Shown here in pieces: positions 53,564-63,800 of a DNA stretch of 64,000 bases. Position numbers and translations under genes: made by a program. Every line of letters starts with the position of its first letter. The stretch's first letter is position 1. The stretch is from the IMG/VR virus record IMGVR_UViG_3300042434_002493, positions 1 through 64,000 of that record; one strand, 5' to 3'. The notes under the pieces are model-generated. The model was given only the letters and a program-made list of their open reading frames with translations, did no database searches and had not been told where the DNA came from. The DNA is from a virus.

Positions 53564-55432
53564 ATGGAGCAGGCCAACGTCACCCTCAACCTCCAGACGC
53601 AGGACTCCCACCTGCGGCTCGCGAGACTGGCCCTCGACTCCGCCACCGTGCGGCAGAGCTGGGCCGCCCTCCCCGCCGACGTTCGACAGGCCCACAACGA
53701 GCTTTTCCGCCTGACCCAGGAGCAGACGCGACTCGGGCACCTGCGCAGCCAGGAGCGCCAGAGCGTCGAGATGCACTTGGGGTACGTCAACCAGCACCGC
53801 GACCGGGTCCGCAGCCAGGCCGAGGAACTGCGGCAGACGATGGAGTCGCACGACAGGTTCGGCGACTTCCGCAAGAGCGTCAGCGCCGGCACCATCGACA
53901 AGGACGTCCGCTCCGACCCTGCGCTGGCGCACCTTCAGGCCCTCGACAACGAGGCGCGCCACTTCGAGGGGCAGGCCCAGGTCATCGGCCAGACGCAGCA
54001 GGTCTTCGGCCGGTACGGGCTGAGTCCCGACTTCAACATGGGCAACGCCGCAGGCTACTACGGCCGGCGCGCGATGTTCGGGACCAACCAGGATGGCAGC
54101 CCCCGCACGCCCGGCGAGTGGGCCACGAAGGGCGCTTCGGAGACCTTCGGCCGGATGCGCAACACGGCCCGCCAGGCCGCCGGCATCTTCGCCGCCTTCG
54201 AGGGGATCAGCCTCATCACGAACAGCATGCGCGCCTTCGAGGAGCGCGCCGAGACCGTTCAGCGTCTCGGCACTTCGATGGGCGCGAACTTCGGCGAGGT
54301 CGGCACCCGACTGGGCCTCTTGCGCGACGTCTTCCGGTACTCCCGCGCCGAGATGGTCCCGGCCATGCAGGAGTTGGCGCACCACATGGGCAGTCTGTAC
54401 GACTCCCCCGCGGTGCTGCACATGGCCCGCGTGACCGGCATGGACCCGGCAGCGGTGGCGAGCATCGCCGGCAAGGCCCACCCCTACGGGCACATGGACT
54501 ACAACCTCGTTCAGCGCATGACCAACTTCGCCGGGATGGGTTCTCGCCGGCAGATGGCCGTGCAAATGTGGAGCGCCGCTCAGGGGACGCTGGGGCCGGG
54601 CTACTACGAGACGCCCGACGACGCCGCGGCCCGGTACGTCGCCCTCACGTCTCGCGCGATGGGGGAGCCCTACCAGAGCGAGCGCGGCGCCGAGTTCGTG
54701 CAGCGGTTGATCTCCGGCGTGCGGGCGCCCGGCGGGCAGATGATGCACGCCCTGAAGATGAACGCGGTGCGGGGCCTGAAGGTGCCCGGCCTCGACATGG
54801 ACACCAACAGCTACCGGGGCATGCGCGCGGCCCTGGAGACGGGCGGGCCCGAGGTCCTCGAAGCCCTGTTTCGCATGAGCACGCAGCAGGGCGGCACGGG
54901 CGAGATCGGCGCGGAGTTCTTCCAGCAGGCCACCGGCCTTTCGACCATCGAGAGCGACCGCCTGTTCCAGGACATGCAGAAGGGCGGAGGCCGGATGCCG
55001 ACCGGCGCAGCGATCCGCCAGGCGCCCGACATGCGAGACACCTGGAAGCAGGTCACGAACGAGACCTTGAATCCCGCGTGGCGATCCGCCGGGATCAAGA
55101 CGGGCATGGAGAGCGTGCACGAGGAGGTGGGTCAGTACGTCGTGCCCATCGCTCAAGATTTCCGGTCGGCGATGGTGGACTTCCTGGGGGGCCTGACCCG
55201 GACGGGCGACATCCTTCTGAGCCTGAAGAACGCCATGGGCCACCTCACAGGAGATCAAGCGTCGTCGCCCTACACCATGCCCCTGTTCCACGCCATGCAG
55301 GCCCTCAACAGCGACAGCCTCATGGGGTTCCTCACTCGCGAGATGGCAGCCGGCGGCGCGGCCCACGGTTACGACGCCTGGGAAGGCGCAAAGCGCGCCT
55401 GGAAATCGGCGTTCGGAGGATCGAAGCCATGA
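53564..55432 (+). CDS. Second tape-measure-like protein
   Basis: The 622-aa product starts at ATG 53564. Its first 150 residues are a helical coiled-coil-like region (VRQAHNELFRLTQEQTRLGH, SQAEELRQTMESHDRF). A larger region with HHMGSLYDSPAVLHMARVTG and GIDPA-like repeats of Gly/Met-rich type, and a C-terminal hydrophobic part (VDFLGGLTRTGDILLSLKNA), follow. It overlaps the next gene by 4 bases. With the previous gene it forms a pair where one long tape measure is more usual. It may be a second tape measure or a baseplate-hub protein. Confidence 0.55.
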   Translation: MEQANVTLNLQTQDSHLRLARLALDSATVRQSWAALPADVRQAHNELFRLTQEQTRLGHLRSQERQSVEMHLGYVNQHRDRVRSQAEELRQTMESHDRFGDFRKSVSAGTIDKDVRSDPALAHLQALDNEARHFEGQAQVIGQTQQVFGRYGLSPDFNMGNAAGYYGRRAMFGTNQDGSPRTPGEWATKGASETFGRMRNTARQAAGIFAAFEGISLITNSMRAFEERAETVQRLGTSMGANFGEVGTRLGLLRDVFRYSRAEMVPAMQELAHHMGSLYDSPAVLHMARVTGMDPAAVASIAGKAHPYGHMDYNLVQRMTNFAGMGSRRQMAVQMWSAAQGTLGPGYYETPDDAAARYVALTSRAMGEPYQSERGAEFVQRLISGVRAPGGQMMHALKMNAVRGLKVPGLDMDTNSYRGMRAALETGGPEVLEALFRMSTQQGGTGEIGAEFFQQATGLSTIESDRLFQDMQKGGGRMPTGAAIRQAPDMRDTWKQVTNETLNPAWRSAGIKTGMESVHEEVGQYVVPIAQDFRSAMVDFLGGLTRTGDILLSLKNAMGHLTGDQASSPYTMPLFHAMQALNSDSLMGFLTREMAAGGAAHGYDAWEGAKRAWKSAFGGSKP

Positions 55433-56946
55433 GCAGCTCGCGCGTGCGCACAACCTGGTGCCAGGTGCGCATCATCACCCCGCAGATCGGCGTCGGCCCG
55501 TCTGAAGAGTTCACCTTTCGCACTGGCCGCTCCGGGCCTCTTCGGCAGGTGACGACCAACAGCAACACCGAGTCGTGGTCCGGCTCATTCACGTTGCAGT
55601 TCGCGCCCGAGGGCATCGGCAGCGGCGAGGCCATCGCCGCCCGCGTGCCGCCCTACAGCCTGGTGATCATCGAGGCAGGCAGTTCCGAGGGCGAGGGCGA
55701 CGACCCGACACTCATGGTGGGCCTCACGAGCCCGGCCGACTCGTCAGAGACCTACGGGCCGAGCCCGCAGCGCAGCTTGACGATCTCCGGCCGCGGCATC
55801 GAGTGTGTGCTCGAAGACGCGAAGGTCTGGCACGCCCCCTACCTCGAAGGCCAGAGCATCGACGCATTCCTCGACCGCACAGTGCGTCCCGCCTACCTCG
55901 ACGACCTGACCGGCACGCTCACATGGGCCCGTGGCTTCTGGGGGGGCGCCATCGACCCGCGCGAGGCCATGCTGCGCATCCTGCTCTACTATCTCGGACA
56001 CCGCGCGACCGGCGTGGTCTCGCTACTCCTGCCCCAGGGATACCAGCTTCGGCGACTCCTGGTGCCCGGCACGCTCGATTCGCTCCCCGGAGGCATCGAG
56101 GCGTGGGCGCCCGTGCTGGACACCATCGGCGACATCGTGCCCGCGGTGCGCGTGCTGGCCACCCTCACGACCGCGCCGCAGATCCCGCCCAACTGGACGA
56201 TGCTGCGCCCGGACTTCAAGATCCTGACCTCGCAATTGTCGCCGCAGCCCGGCGACATCGTGAACATGCTCCGCCAGGTACACGACAACACGTTTCACGA
56301 GCTGTTCGTGCGCCACGAGGACGGGGCCGCCCGCATCATCCACCGCACCCGCCCGTTCCTGCGACAGACACCCACGGTGGGCGCGTCAGCGTTCGCCCCG
56401 GGCGTGACCGACCTCCCCACGGTCCACATCGGCGCCGACGACCTGCGCGCGATGCAGCTCCGCCACGGCGTCGAGCCGGTATTCAACCTGTTTTATGTGA
56501 CGCCGGCCGCCGGCACCACGTTCAATTGGGAGAGCTTCAAGGCCCTCGTGTCACCCTCGTTTTGCGGCCGCTCCGACGAGCCCGCGTTCGTCGGACGCTA
56601 CGGCGTCCGTCCCTTGGACGTGCAGAGCCCGTACATCAGCGCGGACAACGAGAGCGACCCCAACACGACCCCCGAGATCATCGAGATGGCGAAGGACATG
56701 GCCGAGACCCTCCGCGCCTGGTACTCGCCGCACCCGTCGATGAAGCAGGGCCGGATCAGCGTCCGAGGCCGGAGCACGATGCGTCCGGGCGTCCGCGTCG
56801 TCCGCGACGCCGTTGGGTCCAGGCCGGCCGAGGAGTTCTACGCGACCGCCGCCGGCCATACCATCGACCTGCACACGGGCGAGTGGAGCGCCACGCTCCA
56901 GATCACTCGCGGGTGGCCGCTCCGCAGCCAGGAGATCACGCCATGA
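55429..56946 (+). CDS. Baseplate hub-like protein
   Basis: The 505-aa product starts at ATG 55429 (ATGA overlap with the previous stop). A long upstream extension in this frame is a shadow of the tape-measure gene. It is rich in beta-like segments: TWCQVRIITPQIGVG, WSGSFTLQFAPEGIG, SLTISGRGIECVLEDAKVWH, and further VEPVFNLFYVTPAAGTTFNW. The SGRGIECVLEDAKVW part is like the 'D-V-x-x-x-L' core of hub/gpD-type phage proteins that link tail tube to baseplate. It is placed after tape measures and before the LysM-gp25 wedge gene. The call is by position plus loose pattern. Confidence 0.5.
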   Translation: MSSSRVRTTWCQVRIITPQIGVGPSEEFTFRTGRSGPLRQVTTNSNTESWSGSFTLQFAPEGIGSGEAIAARVPPYSLVIIEAGSSEGEGDDPTLMVGLTSPADSSETYGPSPQRSLTISGRGIECVLEDAKVWHAPYLEGQSIDAFLDRTVRPAYLDDLTGTLTWARGFWGGAIDPREAMLRILLYYLGHRATGVVSLLLPQGYQLRRLLVPGTLDSLPGGIEAWAPVLDTIGDIVPAVRVLATLTTAPQIPPNWTMLRPDFKILTSQLSPQPGDIVNMLRQVHDNTFHELFVRHEDGAARIIHRTRPFLRQTPTVGASAFAPGVTDLPTVHIGADDLRAMQLRHGVEPVFNLFYVTPAAGTTFNWESFKALVSPSFCGRSDEPAFVGRYGVRPLDVQSPYISADNESDPNTTPEIIEMAKDMAETLRAWYSPHPSMKQGRISVRGRSTMRPGVRVVRDAVGSRPAEEFYATAAGHTIDLHTGEWSATLQITRGWPLRSQEITP

Positions 56947-57788
56947 TGATGCCCGACCCCGCCCGCTTGATGCTCACCGTGCGCTTGGCGCGCGTGCTGC
57001 GCGTGAAGGCCGGCGAAGGCCGTTCGCCTGGACAGAAAGCGTCCCAGTGGATCGTGGACCTCGAAGACCTCGACTCCGGGGCCATCGTGGTCGGGGCCCT
57101 GGTGGTCGGCAGCCGGCGGCCAATCGCTACGTCGAAGACCCGCGCGAGCATCGGGGTCTACACCGCGCTCGCGGGAAACTCCGCGAAGTGCGTCTTCTGG
57201 GCGCTCACCTGGCCGTCGTGCAGCAAGCGCGACATCGCGAGTCACGACCTCCTCGACGAGCACGAGACCATCACCTTCCACATCGAGCGCGGGGCCCGGT
57301 CGGGGAACACGGCCTACACGATCAAGAAGCCGGACCTCGACCGCTCCGACGACAACGAGTTCGAGGCCGGCCAGGTCTACCAGCGCGACTACATGCAGGA
57401 GCGATACCTCCAGATCCTCGCCGACAAGGAGGGGCGCGGCGTCTCGTTCGAGATGCTCGGAGGCAGCCGCCGCATGGCCCGCGCAGGCACGACCGACGAG
57501 GGCGGGAAGGGCGACTACGTCCAGATCGACGCCGAGACCTCGCCCAACTTTGCCGCGTGGATGACGTGGGTCACGAGCGCGATCACCGCGTTGTCGGGCG
57601 TCTCCCAGGGTGGTGGCGGTCCCATCCCGCCCGCGGTCATTCCCCCGTTTCCGACTCTGGGGCCCGATGGCAGCCCGGCGGGCGACCCCGTGCCCGCGGT
57701 AGACGGAGCCGAACCAGGGCCGCCGCCGGTCGGCGCGAGCGTCGTCGGCGCCATCGTCACCGGCTCACCCAGCACGAGAGGGAAGTAA
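56943..57788 (+). CDS. Baseplate-region protein, unknown
   Basis: The 281-aa product starts at ATG 56943 (ATGA overlap). It contains a beta-barrel-like stretch (WIVDLEDLDSGAIVVGALVV, GVYTALAGNSAKCVFWALTW) that resembles an OB-type spike domain, then helical segments ending RMARAGTTDEGGKGDYVQID, and a Gly/Pro-rich tail. Similar OB-barrel proteins form the base of the central spike (gpV or gp5-like). No lysozyme motif is present. The spike idea is a guess from position and beta pattern. Confidence 0.45.
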   Translation: MMMPDPARLMLTVRLARVLRVKAGEGRSPGQKASQWIVDLEDLDSGAIVVGALVVGSRRPIATSKTRASIGVYTALAGNSAKCVFWALTWPSCSKRDIASHDLLDEHETITFHIERGARSGNTAYTIKKPDLDRSDDNEFEAGQVYQRDYMQERYLQILADKEGRGVSFEMLGGSRRMARAGTTDEGGKGDYVQIDAETSPNFAAWMTWVTSAITALSGVSQGGGGPIPPAVIPPFPTLGPDGSPAGDPVPAVDGAEPGPPPVGASVVGAIVTGSPSTRGK

Positions 57789-57792
57789 GGCC

Positions 57793-59694
57793 ATGCCCGG
57801 CTACCTCGACCAGGCCGCAGCCATCCTCGGACTGACCAAGCCGAAGAAGGTCAACCCCGCCGCGTTCGACCCGTTGGCGCCCAACCGACGCGGCTACCCC
57901 CTGCACATGGAGTTCCGCCTGGTACAGCGCCAGCCGTGGAAGATCGTGCGCGCCCACCAGCTCGAAATGGTCGTCAACAGCTACCAGCGCATCCCCGAGG
58001 TGCGCGCGACGATCCACCCCACGGCCGGCGGGTTCCATGTGGACATGCCCGAGGGTGACGCGCGGGGCCTCGTGCATTACATCATCCAGGGTGTCGCCGG
58101 CCTGTGGCCGGGCGGCAGCCGGCCGGGGCACGCAGAGACCGGGAAGGGCGACGGGCAGGCCCAACTCTACGCCCTGCAAGCCCTCTTCGACGACTACACG
58201 CAGGGCACCATCGACGGGCGCCCCCGCAGCGAGTTTCAGTTGGAGTTTTTGAACTTCGACGAGCCCGTCACCGCCACCGACCGCGTCGGGCACAGCGCCT
58301 ACATCATCATCCCCGAGCGCAGCCTGGTCGAGACGACTCGCAGCTCCGCCCGACCGCAGGTGTGGACGTGGACGCTGCGGATTGCCGGTCTCGCCGAGGC
58401 CAAGGGCGAGGCTCACGCGGTCAAGCGCGACAAGGAGAAGAAGCGCAACTGGCTCGAAAAGGGCCTCGCCTTCCTCGACGCCGTGGATACGTTCACGACG
58501 CGGTACAGCTTCGGTGCGATGTTCTCGAAGTACCAGCGCCTCATGGCGCCGTTCGTCCGCGTCCAGGACAGCATCGGGAGAACCGGCGACTTCGTCGAGG
58601 GGTGGGCCTCCGGCGCGAAGACGTTCGTGGACTACCACAAGGCCATGTTCGACCGGACGGCGACCGACCTCAGCGGTCTCGTGGCCGTGTTCACCCGCGA
58701 GGAGTTCGACGCGAAGGCCGCGGCCGGTGTGCGCGTGCGACTGGGCCAGACCGGGCCCAACAGTCGATTCCAAGGCGGCATGGCCCGCGGCGTGGACCAG
58801 ATGCGCCGCAGCGTGGACCGCGTGCGCTTCGGCGCCCGCGTGCAGATCGGGCAGACGTCGGCCGGACTCCAGTCCCCAGGAGACGAGATCGGTGCCCGCG
58901 GGATCGACAGCGCCGCCCGAGGCCCCGCCGGGCCCCTGGAGGCCGCCGCCCAGTCTACCGCGCTCATGGCCCGCGACAGACTCAACGGAACGCCCCGCGC
59001 CGCCCAGGCGGGGCGCGCGCTGGCCACCGTGGCCGCCGTCGTCCGGCCGGGGGACACCATCGAGCAGTTTGTTCCACCGGGCTTCACCATCTACGACGTG
59101 ATCCGCGCGAACCCCGGTCTCGTCTGGCCGTTCGTGGACGGCGGGCGCCTGCGACCGGGCGGAGGCGCCCGCCCGACCGATCCGCGCGTCGAGTGGACCG
59201 CCTACGTCGGCGACCAGATCCTCGTGCCGACCACAGAGGGGCCGCCGCAGACCGTGTCCGGGCAGGACTCGCCCCAAGCCGCGCGCGCCCGGCGCCTCGA
59301 CACGGCCGACGAACGCATCTTCGGCCGCGACCTCTACATCGACTCCGAGACGCGATCCCTTGAGTTCGACCCGGCGGCCGGCGACCTGCGCACCGTCGGG
59401 GGGGCCCCCAACCTGGTGCAGCGCCTCGAAACGTTGTGCCTGATCCCGATGGGCAGCCTCACCTACGCGCCCGACATCGGCAGCCTCATCGGCGCCGAGG
59501 GCGCGGGAGCATGGTCGAGCGACATCCGCCGCCGCGCGCTGGCGCTGGCGACCGAGCGCACACTCCGGCAGGATGCGGGCGTCGAGCGAATCGACAGGGT
59601 GACGGTGCATCAGGCCAACGGCCAGACCGTCATCGACTTCCAGGTGGTAGCGATCTCCGGTGCGGCTTTGGGCCGTTCCGGCTTGGCGGTGTGA
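57793..59694 (+). CDS. Baseplate wedge: LysM-like plus gp25-like fusion
   Basis: The 633-aa product joins three parts. The first 210 residues are a tail-baseplate domain (HMEFRLVQRQPWKIVRAHQL, AYIIIPERSLVETTRS). Residues about 416-480 are LysM-like (VVRPGDTIEQFVPPGFTIYD, IRANPGLVWPFVDG, YVGDQILVP). The last about 120 (FGRDLYIDSETRSLEFDP, LETLCLIPMGSLTYAPDIG, RALALATERTLRQDAGV, then VIDFQVVAI) fit the T4 gp25/Mu gp46-like wedge fold. In T4 the LysM protein gp53 and gp25 are separate; here they are one chain. It lies just before the gpJ-like gene, which is the expected order. Confidence 0.65.
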   Translation: MPGYLDQAAAILGLTKPKKVNPAAFDPLAPNRRGYPLHMEFRLVQRQPWKIVRAHQLEMVVNSYQRIPEVRATIHPTAGGFHVDMPEGDARGLVHYIIQGVAGLWPGGSRPGHAETGKGDGQAQLYALQALFDDYTQGTIDGRPRSEFQLEFLNFDEPVTATDRVGHSAYIIIPERSLVETTRSSARPQVWTWTLRIAGLAEAKGEAHAVKRDKEKKRNWLEKGLAFLDAVDTFTTRYSFGAMFSKYQRLMAPFVRVQDSIGRTGDFVEGWASGAKTFVDYHKAMFDRTATDLSGLVAVFTREEFDAKAAAGVRVRLGQTGPNSRFQGGMARGVDQMRRSVDRVRFGARVQIGQTSAGLQSPGDEIGARGIDSAARGPAGPLEAAAQSTALMARDRLNGTPRAAQAGRALATVAAVVRPGDTIEQFVPPGFTIYDVIRANPGLVWPFVDGGRLRPGGGARPTDPRVEWTAYVGDQILVPTTEGPPQTVSGQDSPQAARARRLDTADERIFGRDLYIDSETRSLEFDPAAGDLRTVGGAPNLVQRLETLCLIPMGSLTYAPDIGSLIGAEGAGAWSSDIRRRALALATERTLRQDAGVERIDRVTVHQANGQTVIDFQVVAISGAALGRSGLAV

Positions 59695-59695
59695 C

Positions 59696-60871
59696 ATGGC
59701 GGACCTCAAAACGCGAACCGACGACGAGATGCGGGACGACGCGGTCAACGCAGTCATCGCCCAGACCGACGGCGTGACCGACCTCAACCCCCACGCCGTA
59801 CTGACGATGCTCGCGGGGGCGATGGCCGGCGAGGTGGCCGGCGTCCAGGTGGGCGTGATCGAAGCGATGGCCCGCTTCTACGTCACCACCGCGGAGGGCG
59901 TCGCCCTCGACCGACGCCTGGCAGACTTCGGCCTCGTCCGCACGCCGGCCCGTGCTTCTTACGGCCGGGTGACGTTCCGCCGCGCCGACGACGCCAACCT
60001 CGACTTCGAGATCGCCATCAGCGCCGGCTTCCGCGTCTCTGCCCAGACCTACAACGGCGTGCAGGTGATGTACACGGTGCGCGAGGCCGCGGTCATCCCG
60101 GCGAACGCCGCTTCGGTGTCCGTCGTTGTGGACGCGGTGCAGGCCGGACGCGAGGGCAACGCCGGGTCCGGCGCCATCGACACCCTGGTGGACGCCCCCC
60201 CGAACGGACTCGGCACGGTCACAAACCTTTCGGCATTCACGTCGGGGCGAGACCTCGCCACCGACGAAGAGTTCCGCGCCGCGTTCTGGGCGTTTTGGGA
60301 TGCCCGCCGCCGCACGACCCCGACGGCCGCCAAGTACGGCGCGGCTACCTACTCCGAGACGGGCGCAGACGGCGTCACGCGCGAGCCGGTCGCGTCCGCA
60401 GCCATCGTCGAGTACCTCGACGCGGTCGGCCCCGACAACGTCGCCATGGACGTGCTCATCATCGGCCACGGCGCCGACGCCGAGAACCCGGGCCTCACCG
60501 ACCAGCAGGTCGCCAACGTGCAACTCCGCATCGACGGCTACACCGACTCCGAGGGCGTCGAACAGGAGGCGTGGCGCCCCGCGGGGTGCAAGGCCCGCGT
60601 CATGGTCGCCTCGCGGCAGGCCATGGACATCCGCGTTCGCCTCGACCCAACCCCCACCGCGCCCGCCACCCTGCGGGCCCGCGTCCGGCAGGCGTTCAGC
60701 CTGGCCATCGCCGCACGGCCCATCGGGGCGCCCGGTGCGATCAAGATCCTGTACGACACCCTCGCCCAGTTCAGCGCGGACCTGGACAACGCCACCATCA
60801 TCGAGCCCGCGGGCGACGTCGTCGTCGGCCCCACGGTCAAGCTCGTCCCCGGCGCCATCGAGGTGCTGTAA
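59696..60871 (+). CDS. Baseplate J-like protein
   Basis: The 391-aa product starts at ATG 59696 (MADLKTRTDDEMRDDAVNAV), one base after the preceding gene's stop. The order is that of gpJ: an N-terminal helix, then MAGEVAGVQVGVIEAMARFY and GVALDRRLADFGLVR, a beta region VTFRRADDANLDFEIAISAG, then AVQAGREGNAGSGAIDTLVD, and DLATDEEFRAAFWAFWDARRR. The late half (ASRQAMDIRVRLDPTPTAPA, RVRQAFSLAIAARPIGAPG) is the usual arm domain. The size is typical for P2/Mu-type gpJ/gp47. The stop shares a base with the next start (TAATG). Confidence 0.75.
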   Translation: MADLKTRTDDEMRDDAVNAVIAQTDGVTDLNPHAVLTMLAGAMAGEVAGVQVGVIEAMARFYVTTAEGVALDRRLADFGLVRTPARASYGRVTFRRADDANLDFEIAISAGFRVSAQTYNGVQVMYTVREAAVIPANAASVSVVVDAVQAGREGNAGSGAIDTLVDAPPNGLGTVTNLSAFTSGRDLATDEEFRAAFWAFWDARRRTTPTAAKYGAATYSETGADGVTREPVASAAIVEYLDAVGPDNVAMDVLIIGHGADAENPGLTDQQVANVQLRIDGYTDSEGVEQEAWRPAGCKARVMVASRQAMDIRVRLDPTPTAPATLRARVRQAFSLAIAARPIGAPGAIKILYDTLAQFSADLDNATIIEPAGDVVVGPTVKLVPGAIEVL

Positions 60872-63800
60872 TGCCGCGCTGGCGCCGCTACCGACGATCC
60901 GACCAGGTCAACGACTTCGCTCGCGACTTGCCCTTCAACGGCCGGGCCCGCATCCCATACCCGCCCGTCGAGGCAGATGCCGATTTCGTGACCCCCGACG
61001 GCGTCGAAGGGTGGCATGGGTATGGCGCGGACGGGTGGTATCGGGCGGACGGCCGCAAGGTCGAGGCCGAGGTGAGCGAGGAGTTTTTCGACGACAGTTG
61101 GCCGTTCAACACGAGCAAGTGGACCATCACGACGCCGTCGAACTGGTTGACCGCCTACGGGACCGGCCTCGCCGCCACGACGGGCGGACTGAGCGCGAGC
61201 ACCTGGCAGTCACGCGCGAAGCGGTGGGATCTACGGGGCGACTTTTTCCTGCGCCTGGTGATCCGCGCCCCCAGCATGCGCAACGGCAGCCTGGACGCGA
61301 CCGAGGGCGCCGACAACGCCGTCTGGTTGGGCGTGACGCCCCGGAGTGACTCCGGCGGGTTCGTCCGGGTGAAGCAGTATTTCGGGAAGGTGGACAAGGG
61401 TTTCGCCGTCGAGGTGGATGGCGACGCCTTTTCGGGCGACACGCAGATCGACGGCGACTTCCCGCCTATCGTCTGGTTGGAGCTTCAGCGCAGCAACGGG
61501 CAGATCAGCGCGCGCTACCGGGACGCCACGCCGGGGCAGCCTCCGGGCGACCCGGTTGCCTTGTTCGGCCCTGTCGCCTTGCCCGGCATCGTCGAGGTGG
61601 ACTTCGGCGCCCGGAACGCCAGCAGCAGCGGCCCGTGGGGCTGCATCTTCAACGCCTTTCGCGTGTTCCACGGCTCGCACACTTACAGCCCCGTCGCGAG
61701 TTGGCGCCGCGAGACGACGCACGGTTCGGTGCTCGACCTGTTCCCCGGCGACCAGCTCGACCCGGACCTCTACACCGTCGAGACCACGGGCACCGCGACA
61801 GCGGCGCCGATCCCCGGCGTGGACGCAGCCCCGGGCGCCGGACTGCGCATGCACTGTGCCGGAGGGACCGCCACCGTCGAGACCCGGCCAATCCACGGCG
61901 ACATGGCCGCCCAGATCGAGGTGACACTCGCGGCCGAGACGTTGAGCGCCAACAACAGCGGCGTGGCCATCGGCCTGCACGCTTACGTCCCCATCGCCGA
62001 CGCGACCCTGCGCGTCGAGGTGCGCACGGGCGACACAGGCGTTCTGACCGCCCGCATCGACTACGCCGGAGCCGAGGACCCCGAGGCCGAAGCGGAGATC
62101 GACGTCGATGCCGACATCGCGTTGATCCTGCGCATCGAGCGCCAGGCGACCCTCACCTTCTGCGCCATCTACGGCCGCAACGGCCGAGAGATCGTCAGCG
62201 CGCGCGTGACCGACCTGCCCACCCTGCCCACCCACCTGCGTTTCCACCAGGCGCAGCAGAGCGCGTCCGACCCAGTCACAGCTCACGTCCGCCGCTTCCA
62301 CGTCACGAGCCCGTGGGCCCTGCGCATGGAGGCGTGGCCGGCGACGACCTACGCGACCGCAGCCAACGCCCACCCCTACGAACTGTCCGTGCTCACCCAG
62401 GCGAGCGACGTCACGCTCATCGACCCCGAGACGCGGGCGACCGCGTGGGCGATCTACGCCTGCAACGAAGCCGGCGAGGCCATCGAAGACGCCGAGCGCC
62501 CCGCGATGCAGCCGGGGCAGATCGGCCGGCCTTACTTCGACCCCCGAGAGGTCGCGCTCTGGTTGCCCGTCACCGAGCCAGGCAGCACGACGACGGGCGC
62601 GTTCGTCGAAGTGAACCTGCGCGAGGACCTCATCCGCAGCCACACGCACGACGGCGTCGAAGAGTTCGTCGGCCGCGTGGGCCGCCGCCATTGGGGACTC
62701 GGGTACACCGCCGGCACGACCACGGTGCCACGGCCGCCGGAGGGCGCGCCCGTCACCTTCCATCGGCTCACTACCGCACGCGGCGACCTCTTGCTCTGGG
62801 CGACGAAGACCGGCGGAGTCTCCGCGTGGCAGTACCTCGCCGGAGACTGGCGCGAAGCCGGCGTCGCCGTGGACGCCACCGACGACGACCCCGACCTCAC
62901 CTTGCCCTTCGAGGTGGGCGACGTCCGCGTCTACTCCGAGAGCCCGAACGCTGGGATCGTGGTCTCCGCGCTCGCGTTCGGCGTCGAGCGGGTGATCTGC
63001 GTCTACCGCGACCTCGAAATGCTGATCGACGGGGGGCTGGTTCTCGCGCCCGCCAACCGCCACGCCCACGCCAGCTACGGGGGCGCGGACCCTGACGCCC
63101 GGTGGGCGTCACGCGAGGCCGCAGGCCGCTCGGGGCCCGCGCCGCACGCCCGCCTGAACGGAGACGCCGCAGACGGCGGGGCCCCGCTCCTGGACGTCAT
63201 CGTGCCGCCCGCGCATGCTCTCCCCGATGGCGACGGCCTACCGCTCATCGCAACCGTCCGCCCGCTCGCCGTGACCCTGATCCAGGACTCCGAGGTTCCC
63301 GCCGACGCGCCGGTCGCGAGTTGGGGCACCCCGGACGCGCCCGAGCCCGTGGCCCATGCCCTTGTCCGTGCGCCCACGAGCGCGGCCCTCTCCCCGCGCG
63401 CCGACATCGAGACCCGCGCCGGTTACCTGGCCGTCGGCGAGCGTCTCTCCGAAGGGTTCGGTTACCTGACCACGATCTCGCTCGCCCAGGGGAACGTCCG
63501 GCAGCGCCTCACGCCGGCAGGCATCGACCCGAGCATGGCCTCGACCGGCTCCGCGGTGTCCGGCCTGGTCTCGCTCGGAGCCCCACCCGACACGCTCGCG
63601 GGGTGGCGCATCGCCGCGGGGTTCTCCCGGTTCATCCAGACGAGGCCCGGAAGCGGCATCGGGATCGGCGGCGGGGTCGTCATCGTGCTCAAGCCCACGC
63701 TGGTGCTCGAATACGACGTCTACGCCGTGAACGCGCCCGACGGCGAGACGTACCCGCCCAGCGGGCCCCACATCGGCGGGGACCGGGTCGGGCTGGTCGG

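Noticed and set aside
53311-55428. An upstream extension of the hub-like frame through the second tape-measure gene.
   Set aside because: It has Arg-rich shadow composition; the ATG at 55429 overlaps the previous stop and is the plausible start.
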